From NCBI GenBank assembly GCA_903877335.1, contig CAIRDJ010000381.1:1-32899 (forward strand): DNA of 32,899 nucleotides, read 5' to 3'. Position 1 is the stretch's first letter; every line of letters begins with the position of its first letter. Source of the DNA: an uncultured Chloroflexota bacterium. Lineage in GTDB: Bacteria > Chloroflexota > Anaerolineae > Aggregatilineales > Phototrophicaceae. Under the pieces are notes generated by a model. The model searched no databases. It had not been told where the DNA came from and saw only the letters and a list, made by a program, of their open reading frames with translations. Position numbers and translations under genes: made by a program. Positions 7,978 to 15,095 of this stretch are shown in pieces.

Positions 7978-8006
7978 ACAATAACGATTTATTATCCCAT
8001 TGTCAA
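7978..8006 (-). promoter_or_regulatory. Near-consensus promoter for the S9 peptidase
   Basis: On the minus strand a perfect TTGACA (8006-8001) is followed after exactly 17 bases by TATTGT (7983-7978). Transcription would start near 7971, giving a leader of about 180 bases before the ATG at 7792. This is the best-matching promoter in the window. Confidence 0.6.
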
Positions 8007-8086
8007 GCAAATGCTAACGATTTCCAGTAGGGTTCGACAGCACGGTTTGTGCAATTTTTAATGGGTCTTAAGAGTTCACAACGGTC

Positions 8087-8121
8087 TATTATACCTGCAT
8101 TTTAGCGCATATGTGCTAAAA
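8087..8121. promoter_or_regulatory. 22-bp palindrome beside a TATAAT/TATTAT box, candidate operator
   Basis: Bases 8100-8121 are a palindrome with arms TTTTAGC and GCTAAAA around GCATATGT; only the 8107/8114 pair fails. It lies 7 bases from TATTAT (plus strand, 8087-8092), which is TATAAT on the minus strand. For minus-strand transcription the palindrome would cover the -35 region. A dimeric DNA-binding protein is the natural reading. The remaining sequence of 8122-8267 is AT-rich and holds no gene I can support. Confidence 0.35.
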
Positions 8122-8267
8122 AATCGTTTTCATGACCGTCGTAACCTAGAACAAAAGTTTATCAAAACCTTAAAAATTTGTAAGCATTGCACAAGTTGTA
8201 ACCCTGCGCTGCTCATCAGCACGGTTGGCGCGGGCGCTGAAAGAGGGAAATGGCAGGCAAAACCCCA

Positions 8268-8295
8268 CCCCCTCTGCACACAGGGTGCGAGGGGG
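8268..8295 (-). terminator. Intrinsic terminator of the PlsC-like gene
   Basis: Forty bases past the stop at 8336, the minus strand shows CCCCCTC and GAGGGGG as a 7-bp outer stem, then GCAC/GTGC as an inner stem with a 5-base loop and a single bulged base. The 3' arm is followed by TGGGGTTTTG. The strong stem and short T-run support rho-independent termination. Confidence 0.6.
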
Positions 8296-8335
8296 ACATG
8301 ACAGCAAGTTGTAACGGGCGTTCGGGAGCGAAGTG

Positions 8336-9490
8336 CTAGAGGTCTGCCACGCGGTCGGGCACGTCTTGGATGATAAGTTGTTCTTGACCGACATAGCGAT
8401 AACGTCGGATCGGTTTAATGCGTAGTCGGTAGCCTTGTCGCTGTGCCCAGCGCGCCATATTTTGCAGGCTCTCTAGCGCGGTGCGCATGGCGTGCCCCTC
8501 TTCATTGCCGAAGCGATAGGTCAAGAAATAGGGATTGTCCACTTTTACATAGCGCACCACATGCTCGAGCGCGTCGGCTATGGAGCGGGCATCTCCCACG
8601 CTGTGCAGGTTCACCAGCGCGCCAACAGGCAAGGCAAGGTTGCGGTGCATGGCATCTAACAATTGTGGGCGGTGGAAGAACTTGCTCGCCTTTTCCGCAT
8701 GCTCAAGCGCGGGGGTGGCTTCGTGAACGGGGCGACCATCTGCAGTATGTAGCTCAACCTGTAGCTCAAAGTTTTCTTCGGCGAGGCTATGCCATTGATC
8801 TTTTTCAGATTGTGGGATGATCTCATACACTGCGTCCATGATGCGCTTGGTGTGGGCGATGAGGGTCTCTTTGCGGCTTAAGTCGTGCAACTCCTCGGGG
8901 GCTATCTCAATGGGTTTGCCCACGTTCATGGTGACGGTTGGGCGTTGGAACTTCAACGCTTTGGTTAAGCCACTGCGTGCCCCGCCGAAGCCAATTGGCA
9001 CGACAACCGCTTTGCCTTTCTGGCTCAACCATGTCACCCCTGTGTGGACATCGCTGACCTTCGTATCCCAAATGCCCCCTTGTGGGAACAAACTCACCAC
9101 GCCCCCTTGTGAAAGCACGCTGACCGCTAACGACATCGCTTTGCGGTCAATGCTCCCACGCTTGACGGGGATGAAGCCATAGAAATTTGCCATCCACGCC
9201 ACGCGCGGTTCAAGCGGCACATCGCCTGTTGTCAGAAATTCCATTTGATAGGGGGCAAATGCTTGCATCATTGCCACTTCTAAAATGCCAGTGTGGTTTG
9301 CCACCAAGATAACGGGACCGTCCGCCAGCTTGGGGAAATTCTTGCGCCCACTGACTTTTGAGTCCACAAAGAAGGTGAAGAAGAGGCGCATTAAAAAACG
9401 CCAAAAGCGACGGTAAAGCGTGCGACGGGGATACCGCATTTGTGCATCAAGCGGATTGGTAAGGTCTTGTTTTTTGCTAATGATGGACAT
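8336..9490 (-). CDS. 1-acyl-glycerol-3-phosphate acyltransferase-like protein (PlsC domain)
   Basis: A 384-residue protein with a PlsC/LPLAT domain at about residues 40-230. Motif I is ANHTGILE, motif II FIPVKRGSIDRKA, motif III LFPQGGIW and motif IV VVPIGFGGA. Two signature positions differ from the usual family: HX4D is HX4E (His66, Glu71), and FPEG is FPQG. A basic stretch (RYPRRTLYRRFWRFL) before the domain could sit on the membrane surface. The roughly 150-residue C-terminal extension has no motif I recognise. The enzyme would transfer acyl chains to a lyso-lipid at the inner membrane face. It follows the winged-helix gene by 23 bases, so the two are probably one operon. Confidence 0.75.
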   Translation of the reverse strand: MSIISKKQDLTNPLDAQMRYPRRTLYRRFWRFLMRLFFTFFVDSKVSGRKNFPKLADGPVILVANHTGILEVAMMQAFAPYQMEFLTTGDVPLEPRVAWMANFYGFIPVKRGSIDRKAMSLAVSVLSQGGVVSLFPQGGIWDTKVSDVHTGVTWLSQKGKAVVVPIGFGGARSGLTKALKFQRPTVTMNVGKPIEIAPEELHDLSRKETLIAHTKRIMDAVYEIIPQSEKDQWHSLAEENFELQVELHTADGRPVHEATPALEHAEKASKFFHRPQLLDAMHRNLALPVGALVNLHSVGDARSIADALEHVVRYVKVDNPYFLTYRFGNEEGHAMRTALESLQNMARWAQRQGYRLRIKPIRRYRYVGQEQLIIQDVPDRVADL

Positions 9491-9513
9491 GGTAATGGGC
9501 TACATCCTTCAAG

Positions 9514-10218
9514 TTATACCGCGATCTGTGTGCCGTAAGTTACAAACTCACCCTGAACGTCCGCACTGGAGGGAGCAAGGTCGGTGTCAAAATACATCCC
9601 CCCCGCTAAAAACCAATCGCCAGAGAGATCATCCAAGTAGTATGCCTCTAGGCGCAAGCGCGCTTGTTTGAAACGTTCTGGAGTGATGTAAAAGATCGCC
9701 TGTGTAGCGGACGTATTGGGATCCAGTATGTGCTCTGTGGGAGAATGAACGGTGGCATGAATGGCAGAAAGCCGCAAAACCAGCAAAGCGCGCTCCTCAG
9801 CACGGAGAGACGTTACACCGGCATAAACTGCCACCCGTTCGCCAACGATCAACGGCTCTGCCAGAACCATCTGCAAGCGGTAGTGTTGCGTGCTGACGCG
9901 CTCTGGTTGCTCTGTTTCTTCCGCATCACGAGCAAACCACGCGGTTTGACCACGCTCGCGGTCTACTTCCGCCAAGTCACCCATCACGCTCAATCCCTTT
10001 TCAGTTAGCTGATATGTCCAATCAGAAACATCCATTGTGACATATTTCTGCGTGATGAGCTGCTTCATGGCGGTGCTTAAACTGCGCTCGGTTAGGCTTG
10101 CACCCACCATGAGATCCCCCTCATCCGCCCTGTGGTTGCCGCTTTGAGCAAAGTAACGCAACACAGCTAAAGCGGATGACGGTAATTGTTGCAGTTCAAA
10201 GACCAAAGACTGACTCAT
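9514..10218 (-). CDS. Winged-helix protein with a beta-rich C-terminal domain
   Basis: A 234-residue protein. Residues 10 to about 85 look like a winged helix-turn-helix: LPSSALAVLRYFAQSG, then SLTERSLSTAMKQLITQKYV as the recognition helix region, then YQLTEKGLSVMGDL as the wing and dimer helix, much like MarR or archaeal-type wHTH proteins. The remaining part (from about 100) alternates short hydrophobic strands (YRLQMVLAEPLIVGERVAVYAG) and has acidic loops; I do not recognise it. It could be a regulator of the acyltransferase gene behind it or a sensor of a bound partner. It starts 61 bases after the nucleotide-sugar dehydrogenase stop on the same strand. Confidence 0.6.
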   Translation of the reverse strand: MSQSLVFELQQLPSSALAVLRYFAQSGNHRADEGDLMVGASLTERSLSTAMKQLITQKYVTMDVSDWTYQLTEKGLSVMGDLAEVDRERGQTAWFARDAEETEQPERVSTQHYRLQMVLAEPLIVGERVAVYAGVTSLRAEERALLVLRLSAIHATVHSPTEHILDPNTSATQAIFYITPERFKQARLRLEAYYLDDLSGDWFLAGGMYFDTDLAPSSADVQGEFVTYGTQIAV

Positions 10219-10278
10219 CCCATGATCCTCGTCGCAATGAATGCGTCAAAAGGCTACAGACAAACGATGTCTTACACC

Positions 10279-11571
10279 TTACAACAACACCAACCGAGCA
10301 GAACCGTTACGCGGTGGAATGGCGTGGCGCGTGTCTACAATTATTTTGCTTTGATCCATTAGGTGTTGCCAATCAAAAACGGAATGGTCGGTCAAGATCA
10401 CCACACAATCCGCCTCGTGAATGAGGGCATCGCTGTAGGCTTCAGACTCTAAACGGCGGTCTCCTTCCAGGCGAATGCTGGGGATGTGGGGATCATGGTA
10501 AACCACGTCCGCGCCCTTCTCGTGCAACAAACCGATGACATCCAACGCCGGGCTTTCGCGCACGTCATTGACGTCGCGCTTGTAGGCCACGCCCATCACC
10601 ACCACCCGCGTCCCGTTTACGCTTTTGCGCTCATCGTTGAGTGCGTCGGTGATTTTCTCGACGACATAGTATGGCATTGACGTGTTAATCTCGCTTGCCA
10701 ACTCAATGAAGCGTGCGTTGTAATTGAGGGTCTTCAGTTTCCAACTGAGGTAGTGAGGATCAACAGGGATGCAGTGCCCGCCCAAGCCCGGTCCTGGGTA
10801 GAAGGGCATGAAGCCAAACGGTTTGGTAGCGGCAGCTTGGATCACTTCCCAAACATCAATGCCCAACTTGTCGCACATTAATGCCATCTCATTGACTAGC
10901 CCAATGTTGACCGCGCGGAAGGTGTTTTCGAGCAGTTTGACCATCTCCGCTGCGGTGGGGGTGGAAACCTGCACCACGCGCTGCACTGCCGCGCCATACA
11001 ATTCTTGCGTCACTTCGGTACACGAGGGCGTTACCCCGCCGATCACTTTGGGCGTGTTGTGAACATTCCACACCTTGTTGCCGGGGTCAATCCGTTCTGG
11101 CGAGAAGGCGACAAAGACATCCTCCCCAATCGTATAGCCCAAATCACGAATGGCGGGCACGAAGATTTCTTCGGTGGTGCCGGGGTAGGTGGTGCTCTCT
11201 AGCACAACCACCATCCCCTTATGAATGACCTTGAGGATGGTGTCACGGGCTTGCATGACGTAGGACATATCGGGGTCTTTGGTTTTGCGCAAGGGGGTGG
11301 GCACGCAAATGCTCACAGCATCTGCGACGCTTAAGTCCGCTTCGTGGGTGGTTGCGCGGATTTTGCCGTTTTCTACCAGCGGTTTTAACCGTTCAGTCGG
11401 AATATCCTCAATGTAACTCACCCCACTATTCAAGAGGTCTACTTTGGGTTGGCTAACATCGAAGCCCAGCACGGTATACCCTTGCTCTGCAAATTCTACT
11501 GCGAGGGGCAAACCAACGTACCCCAAGCCAAGAATGCCAACCGTTGCAGTTTTGTTGTGCAACGAATTCAT
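10279..11571 (-). CDS. Nucleotide-sugar dehydrogenase (UDP-GlcNAc/UDP-ManNAc 6-dehydrogenase type)
   Basis: Oxidises C6 of a UDP-sugar to the uronic acid with two NAD+, supplying capsule or O-antigen precursors. The Rossmann motif GILGLGYVGLPLA starts at residue 12. The central domain has the FSPERIDPGN signature of the WbpA/WecC group and ENTFRAVNIGLVNE. The catalytic cysteine is Cys267 in GGHCIPVDP. The C-terminal UDP-binding domain includes GVAYKRDVNDVRESPA. The open frame extends to 11676, but the ATG at 11571 (430 residues) puts NAD binding at the expected distance; an ATG at 11589 is possible. The SPERIDPG signature points to N-acetylhexosamine substrates rather than UDP-glucose. Confidence 0.88.
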   Translation of the reverse strand: MNSLHNKTATVGILGLGYVGLPLAVEFAEQGYTVLGFDVSQPKVDLLNSGVSYIEDIPTERLKPLVENGKIRATTHEADLSVADAVSICVPTPLRKTKDPDMSYVMQARDTILKVIHKGMVVVLESTTYPGTTEEIFVPAIRDLGYTIGEDVFVAFSPERIDPGNKVWNVHNTPKVIGGVTPSCTEVTQELYGAAVQRVVQVSTPTAAEMVKLLENTFRAVNIGLVNEMALMCDKLGIDVWEVIQAAATKPFGFMPFYPGPGLGGHCIPVDPHYLSWKLKTLNYNARFIELASEINTSMPYYVVEKITDALNDERKSVNGTRVVVMGVAYKRDVNDVRESPALDVIGLLHEKGADVVYHDPHIPSIRLEGDRRLESEAYSDALIHEADCVVILTDHSVFDWQHLMDQSKIIVDTRHAIPPRNGSARLVLL

Positions 11572-11621
11572 CAGTTGTGCTTTATACATCAGATTGAAGT
11601 TCCATTCGGTAAATGACAAGT

Positions 11622-11637
11622 GGGGTATTATAACCCC
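11622..11637. promoter_or_regulatory. Symmetric -10 region between divergent genes
   Basis: GGGGT and ACCCC (11622-11626, 11633-11637) flank a core that reads TATTAT on the plus strand and TATAAT on the minus strand. It lies between the dehydrogenase (minus) and DUF951 (plus) starts. A shared, possibly repressor-covered promoter region is likely; clear -35 elements were not found. Confidence 0.35.
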
Positions 11638-11668
11638 TGTCCACATGAATGTGAGAGTGAGAAATAGC

Positions 11669-11740
11669 ATGAACAATGATGCGGGTCTGGCAATTCGCCG
11701 TAACGGTTATGACAATGCGGTGGGAGGACATCTACCATGA
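11669..11740 (+). CDS. Possible 23-residue coupling/leader ORF before DUF951
   Basis: An ATG at 11669, preceded by GAGAGTGAG, opens 23 codons (MNNDAGLAIRRNGY at the start) whose stop overlaps the DUF951 start as ATGA. The same overlap style is seen at 1346. The peptide matches nothing I know; translational coupling is the simplest role. Confidence 0.25.
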   Translation: MNNDAGLAIRRNGYDNAVGGHLP

Positions 11741-11937
11741 AAGCACCCATACAGGTTCAATTGGGCGACAGGGTACACATGCGCAAGCCCCACCCGTGCG
11801 GGAGTGACCTGTGGACGGTGACGCGCTTAGGCTCGGATGTTGCGCTGGTGTGTGACAAGTGTGGTCGTAAAGTTGAACTACCCCGTTCTAAGTTCAATCA
11901 AACGCTCAAGCGTGTTTTGCCGCGTCCACCGCAGTAA
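11737..11937 (+). CDS. DUF951 family small protein
   Basis: A 66-residue protein matching DUF951 from end to end: the strand QLGDRVHMRKPHPCGSDLW, then WTVTRLGSDVALVCDKCGRK and VELPRSKFNQTLKRVL. Cys and His at HPCG plus CDKC could form a small zinc-binding or zinc-ribbon-like site. The family is common in Firmicutes and Chloroflexota and its function is not established; the basic surface suggests nucleic-acid contact. The ATG at 11737 follows GGGAGG (11722-11727) by 9 bases. The MGDG-synthase-like gene follows after 65 bases on the same strand. Confidence 0.88.
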   Translation: MKAPIQVQLGDRVHMRKPHPCGSDLWTVTRLGSDVALVCDKCGRKVELPRSKFNQTLKRVLPRPPQ

Positions 11938-12002
11938 CCTGCGCTTCGGAGTGGGGTTTCAATTAGGGTAAGGAGTCACCTATTTTAAGAAAGCAGGGCA
12001 CG

Positions 12003-13196
12003 ATGAAGAAGATTTTGATTTTGATGTCCGATACCGGTGGGGGACATCGTGCAGTTGCTCATGCTATTCGGGATGCCATTGCCATTCGCTTTCCCGATCA
12101 AGCACAAGTCGAGATTGTCGATGGGCTACGGGAGTACACGCCCGCTCCGTTCAAATATGCGCCAGAGATGTACCCCATCTGGATCGCACACGGCAAAGCC
12201 ACCTGGCGCCTTAGCTTCTACATGACCAACAGTAAACTCTCTGCACAGTCGGTTAACCGCACCGCCTATCTCACGTTGGAGCGTTACTTCAAGCAAATGC
12301 TCCGTGACCATGAGGCGGATGTCATTGTGAGCGTCCATTTGCTCTTGATCTCCCCTGTGATGGACGCGCTGCTGTCGTTCAAAGATCGCCCTCCGTTTGT
12401 GACGGTGGTGACGGATTTGGCTTCGACGCATTTGTTTTGGTATGACCCACGGGTCGATCGCTTGCTTGTTCCCACCCCCCCCACCTTTGAGCGCGGGTTA
12501 GAAGTGGGGATTTCACCTGAATTGATGCGTGTTACGGGGCTACCGGTCAGTCCGAGTTTTGCTGATCTGCTGGTGCCCCAAGCCGAAGCGCGCCAGAAGC
12601 TAGGTTGGTTGACGGACAAGCTCACGGTCTTGATGCTGGGGGGGGGCGAAGGCATGGGACCCTTATACCGTATGGCACGCGCCATCAATGACCAGCAACT
12701 GGATATCCAACTGGTGGTGGTAGCTGGAAAGAACAAATCCCTCAAGCATAAACTGGAATCGGTGGCGTGGGATCAACCCACCTGGATTTATCCGTTCACA
12801 CGGGAGATGCCCTTGTTGATGTCTGCCGCGGATATGATTGTGACCAAAGCGGGCGCCGCAAGCATTAGCGAAGCCATCACAGCTGGCTTGCCACTCATCA
12901 TCAGCGATGTCATCCCCGGGCAAGAAACCGGCAACATGCAATATATTGTGCAAAATGGCGCGGGTGCGTACCCTGGTAGTCCCGAAGAAGTGGGGCGCAC
13001 TGTGGCAAAGTGGGTGGCAGAAGGGCGCGACAAACTGCGTGAACGTGCCGAAGCTGCTCGTCGCATCGCCGTGCCTGATGCCGCCTATGTCGTTGCCGAT
13101 GAGATCATGCAACAGGCGCAACGAGAGCGCATTCCCACCCAACGACGCAATCTGCTACAAACCTTGGGCAACCTGCGACACCACCTGATTCCCTAG
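12003..13196 (+). CDS. MGDG-synthase-like / processive diacylglycerol glycosyltransferase
   Basis: A 397-residue GT28-type enzyme of the MurG/UgtP/MGD1 group. The N-terminal MGDG_synth domain opens with KKILILMSDTGGGHRAVAHA, including the GGGH loop that contacts lipid acceptor and nucleotide. It continues with PFVTVVTDLASTHLFWYDP and VTGLPVSPSF. The C-terminal nucleotide-sugar domain has LMLGGGEGMG and the donor-binding TKAGAASISEAITAGLPLI followed by PGQETGN. It would add galactose or glucose to diacylglycerol at the cytoplasmic membrane face, making glycolipid. The last 25 residues are basic and may help membrane docking. It converges with the L,D-transpeptidase gene across a clear hairpin. 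Confidence 0.87.
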   Translation: MKKILILMSDTGGGHRAVAHAIRDAIAIRFPDQAQVEIVDGLREYTPAPFKYAPEMYPIWIAHGKATWRLSFYMTNSKLSAQSVNRTAYLTLERYFKQMLRDHEADVIVSVHLLLISPVMDALLSFKDRPPFVTVVTDLASTHLFWYDPRVDRLLVPTPPTFERGLEVGISPELMRVTGLPVSPSFADLLVPQAEARQKLGWLTDKLTVLMLGGGEGMGPLYRMARAINDQQLDIQLVVVAGKNKSLKHKLESVAWDQPTWIYPFTREMPLLMSAADMIVTKAGAASISEAITAGLPLIISDVIPGQETGNMQYIVQNGAGAYPGSPEEVGRTVAKWVAEGRDKLRERAEAARRIAVPDAAYVVADEIMQQAQRERIPTQRRNLLQTLGNLRHHLIP

Positions 13197-13206
13197 TTCA
13201 ACGCGC

Positions 13207-13237
13207 GGGGAGCGAGAGCCACTCGTGCACGCTCCCC
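13207..13237. terminator. Bidirectional terminator hairpin between convergent genes
   Basis: GGGGAGCG (13207-13214) and CGCTCCCC (13230-13237) form a perfect 8-bp stem; the 15-base loop can form a further GAG/CTC pair. It sits exactly in the 49-base gap between two convergent stops. Confidence 0.6.
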
Positions 13238-13245
13238 ATGCGAAA

Positions 13246-14952
13246 TCAAGTGCCTTGCGCTTTGTATTGAATCGCGGTTTGGCTAACAGGCGCAAACTCG
13301 CTGGAGATGATTTCGACCACCGTCCCTTGCTCTGCCCAGCGGTAAAGTTGTTCGGCTTGGCTATTCTCTGACATCACACAACCGAAGGTGTAGGGGGTGC
13401 CAACTCTATTTCCGTTGAGGTAGGTGCCATCGGGCAAAATCACCGCCCCATGAAAGCCATTGACCAAGCCCGGTATCACTTCGTAAATCCCCATGAACCA
13501 GGACATCTCCCATTGCCCACATCCCAAGTCATCACACAGGTTATAGCTACTCCCGAAGGCTTTTTCAGCATGTCCCAGAACCTGGTAGATGCCCGGGGAG
13601 GTGGGCGCATTTTCGATGCCGGTGGAAATTGACCAGCTAAATACAGGTTGCCCGCTCTCGTAAGCCACTAACCATTGCTCATCCAAATCAACGACAATGC
13701 GTTTGTTGGGGTTGGGGGCGTAGGGCATCGTGACATCCTTGCTGGGCAGTTCAAGGATGTCACCAATGGACAGCAGATCGAGGTTGCGCCCACTGTTTTT
13801 TTGCATAAGCAAGTAGAAGGGAATGCCCGTCTTCCGTGCTACGCGCGAAGCGGTGTCCCCCGCTTGTACCGTATAGTCCTGTGGCTCATAGCGGATGCGC
13901 AACCCAATTTCATGCTGTTGGTTGGCAAGTGCCTGGCGTAGCAACTCAATTGCCTCTTCGGTTTGAATGTAGCGTGGCTCTGGATGTTGCGCACGAAGGG
14001 AGTTGGTTTGTGCCTCCACAAACGGAGCAAAGGTTTCTTCGCGCACGCTTAGCCCCTCGTTGTCAATCTCTAGCCAGGTGGTGAGCGTCTCGCGGTCGGT
14101 AGTCCATGTGACGGTCTGGTCAAGGTAGGGGTCATACCCTTTGAAGACCAGCGGTGTGCTGGTGAAGTTGCGCACCGTCTCGAGGTATGGGGTGCTGTCC
14201 ACCACTTGTGGATAAACCGAAGTGGTTAAGACCTCCACGCGGCGGAGCGCGACAATGTTGGCGGGGCTTTGACTGAGGTTTTCCAACGTGCGCGGAATGT
14301 CCAACAGTTGCCCTATTGTGCCTTCTATCATGTCCAAACGCTCCCCTTCCCAGCGGAAGCCAGCATTGGTGGGGGCACGGTTGATCGCAGGGGTGAGATT
14401 GAGCAGGTAGTCCTGGGCGGCGAGCAGACCACTTTCTGGCAAACTGATGATCGGTAACACCTGTGTGCCGAACAGGCTTTCGCCCATGCTCACACGCTTT
14501 GCCTGCTCCGCCGTTTGCAACGCATCAAATTGTAGCCCCAGTTGAACGGGCGAAAGGGTGCTATATCGCTCGCCATTGATGTACACCTGCAATTGAATGG
14601 ACTGCCATTCCTTTTGAAGCAGGTCGGTCGCCCGTTCAGGGGAAAGCCCACCGATGTTGATGCCGAGTGTTGATACATTTGGGAAAATTCGCCCCAAGAG
14701 CGGATGGCTTAGGTAGTACAAAGTGAATAATGCCACCGCCGCCAACACGCCATAGCGTAAAATTGCCCCTTGAAAGCGCAGATACCACCCCAAGTTGTGC
14801 AAGAACGCTATATTTTCTCGCTTGGTCGAGGCTCCCTCGCGCTTTTGGGTGTCGTTTAACTGTTGGCGTGCTGTTGGCGTGCGCTGTTGACGTGCCATCT
14901 GCCGTTGACGTGCCCTGTTTCGTTTGGATTGGTTGGAAGGTGGTATGCCCAT
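13246..14952 (-). CDS. L,D-transpeptidase (YkuD) with PG_binding_4-like and LysM domains
   Basis: A 568-residue membrane-anchored wall enzyme. Residues 1-60 are basic and cytoplasmic; a single helix follows at about 66-86 (GVLAAVALFTLYYLSHPLLG). Outside, GINIGGLSPERATDLLQ begins a PG_binding_4/VanW-type region, a LysM lies at 360-404 (YTVQAGDTASRVARKTGIPF) and YkuD at about 418-552. YkuD enzymes form 3-3 peptidoglycan cross-links through a cysteine. Here Cys525 lies in PYTFGCVM with His501 in FHGAV. The family consensus around the cysteine is S/T-H-G-C-h-R/N; in this protein that His is Phe523 and the Arg/Asn position is Met or Ser. It is therefore either a divergent active form or a binding protein. 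Confidence 0.82.
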   Translation of the reverse strand: MGIPPSNQSKRNRARQRQMARQQRTPTARQQLNDTQKREGASTKRENIAFLHNLGWYLRFQGAILRYGVLAAVALFTLYYLSHPLLGRIFPNVSTLGINIGGLSPERATDLLQKEWQSIQLQVYINGERYSTLSPVQLGLQFDALQTAEQAKRVSMGESLFGTQVLPIISLPESGLLAAQDYLLNLTPAINRAPTNAGFRWEGERLDMIEGTIGQLLDIPRTLENLSQSPANIVALRRVEVLTTSVYPQVVDSTPYLETVRNFTSTPLVFKGYDPYLDQTVTWTTDRETLTTWLEIDNEGLSVREETFAPFVEAQTNSLRAQHPEPRYIQTEEAIELLRQALANQQHEIGLRIRYEPQDYTVQAGDTASRVARKTGIPFYLLMQKNSGRNLDLLSIGDILELPSKDVTMPYAPNPNKRIVVDLDEQWLVAYESGQPVFSWSISTGIENAPTSPGIYQVLGHAEKAFGSSYNLCDDLGCGQWEMSWFMGIYEVIPGLVNGFHGAVILPDGTYLNGNRVGTPYTFGCVMSENSQAEQLYRWAEQGTVVEIISSEFAPVSQTAIQYKAQGT

Positions 14953-15095
14953 CGTTTAACCTCAAAGTAACTTAACCAAAAGATGATCTTGTAACGTGTT
15001 TACCGAACGTATCTTGATACTTTGTATGAGATGTATTAAAACCCAAACCAACGCTTATTTTATCGAATTGGTGTGGCATCATTTTTATTATAAAC

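Noticed and set aside
8010-8045. GGTTCGA-like T-loop suggesting a tRNA
   Set aside because: No matching T-stem, anticodon arm or acceptor stem surrounds it. No other tRNA candidate was found in the intergenic regions.
8113-8301. 62-codon plus-strand ORF with a CxxC
   Set aside because: Starts with GTG inside the palindrome, has no ribosome binding site and runs through the plsC terminator hairpin.
14640-14975. Overlapping ORFs on both strands at the L,D-transpeptidase start
   Set aside because: They are shadows of the basic, repetitive Arg/Gln-rich N-terminus and carry no motif or ribosome binding site.
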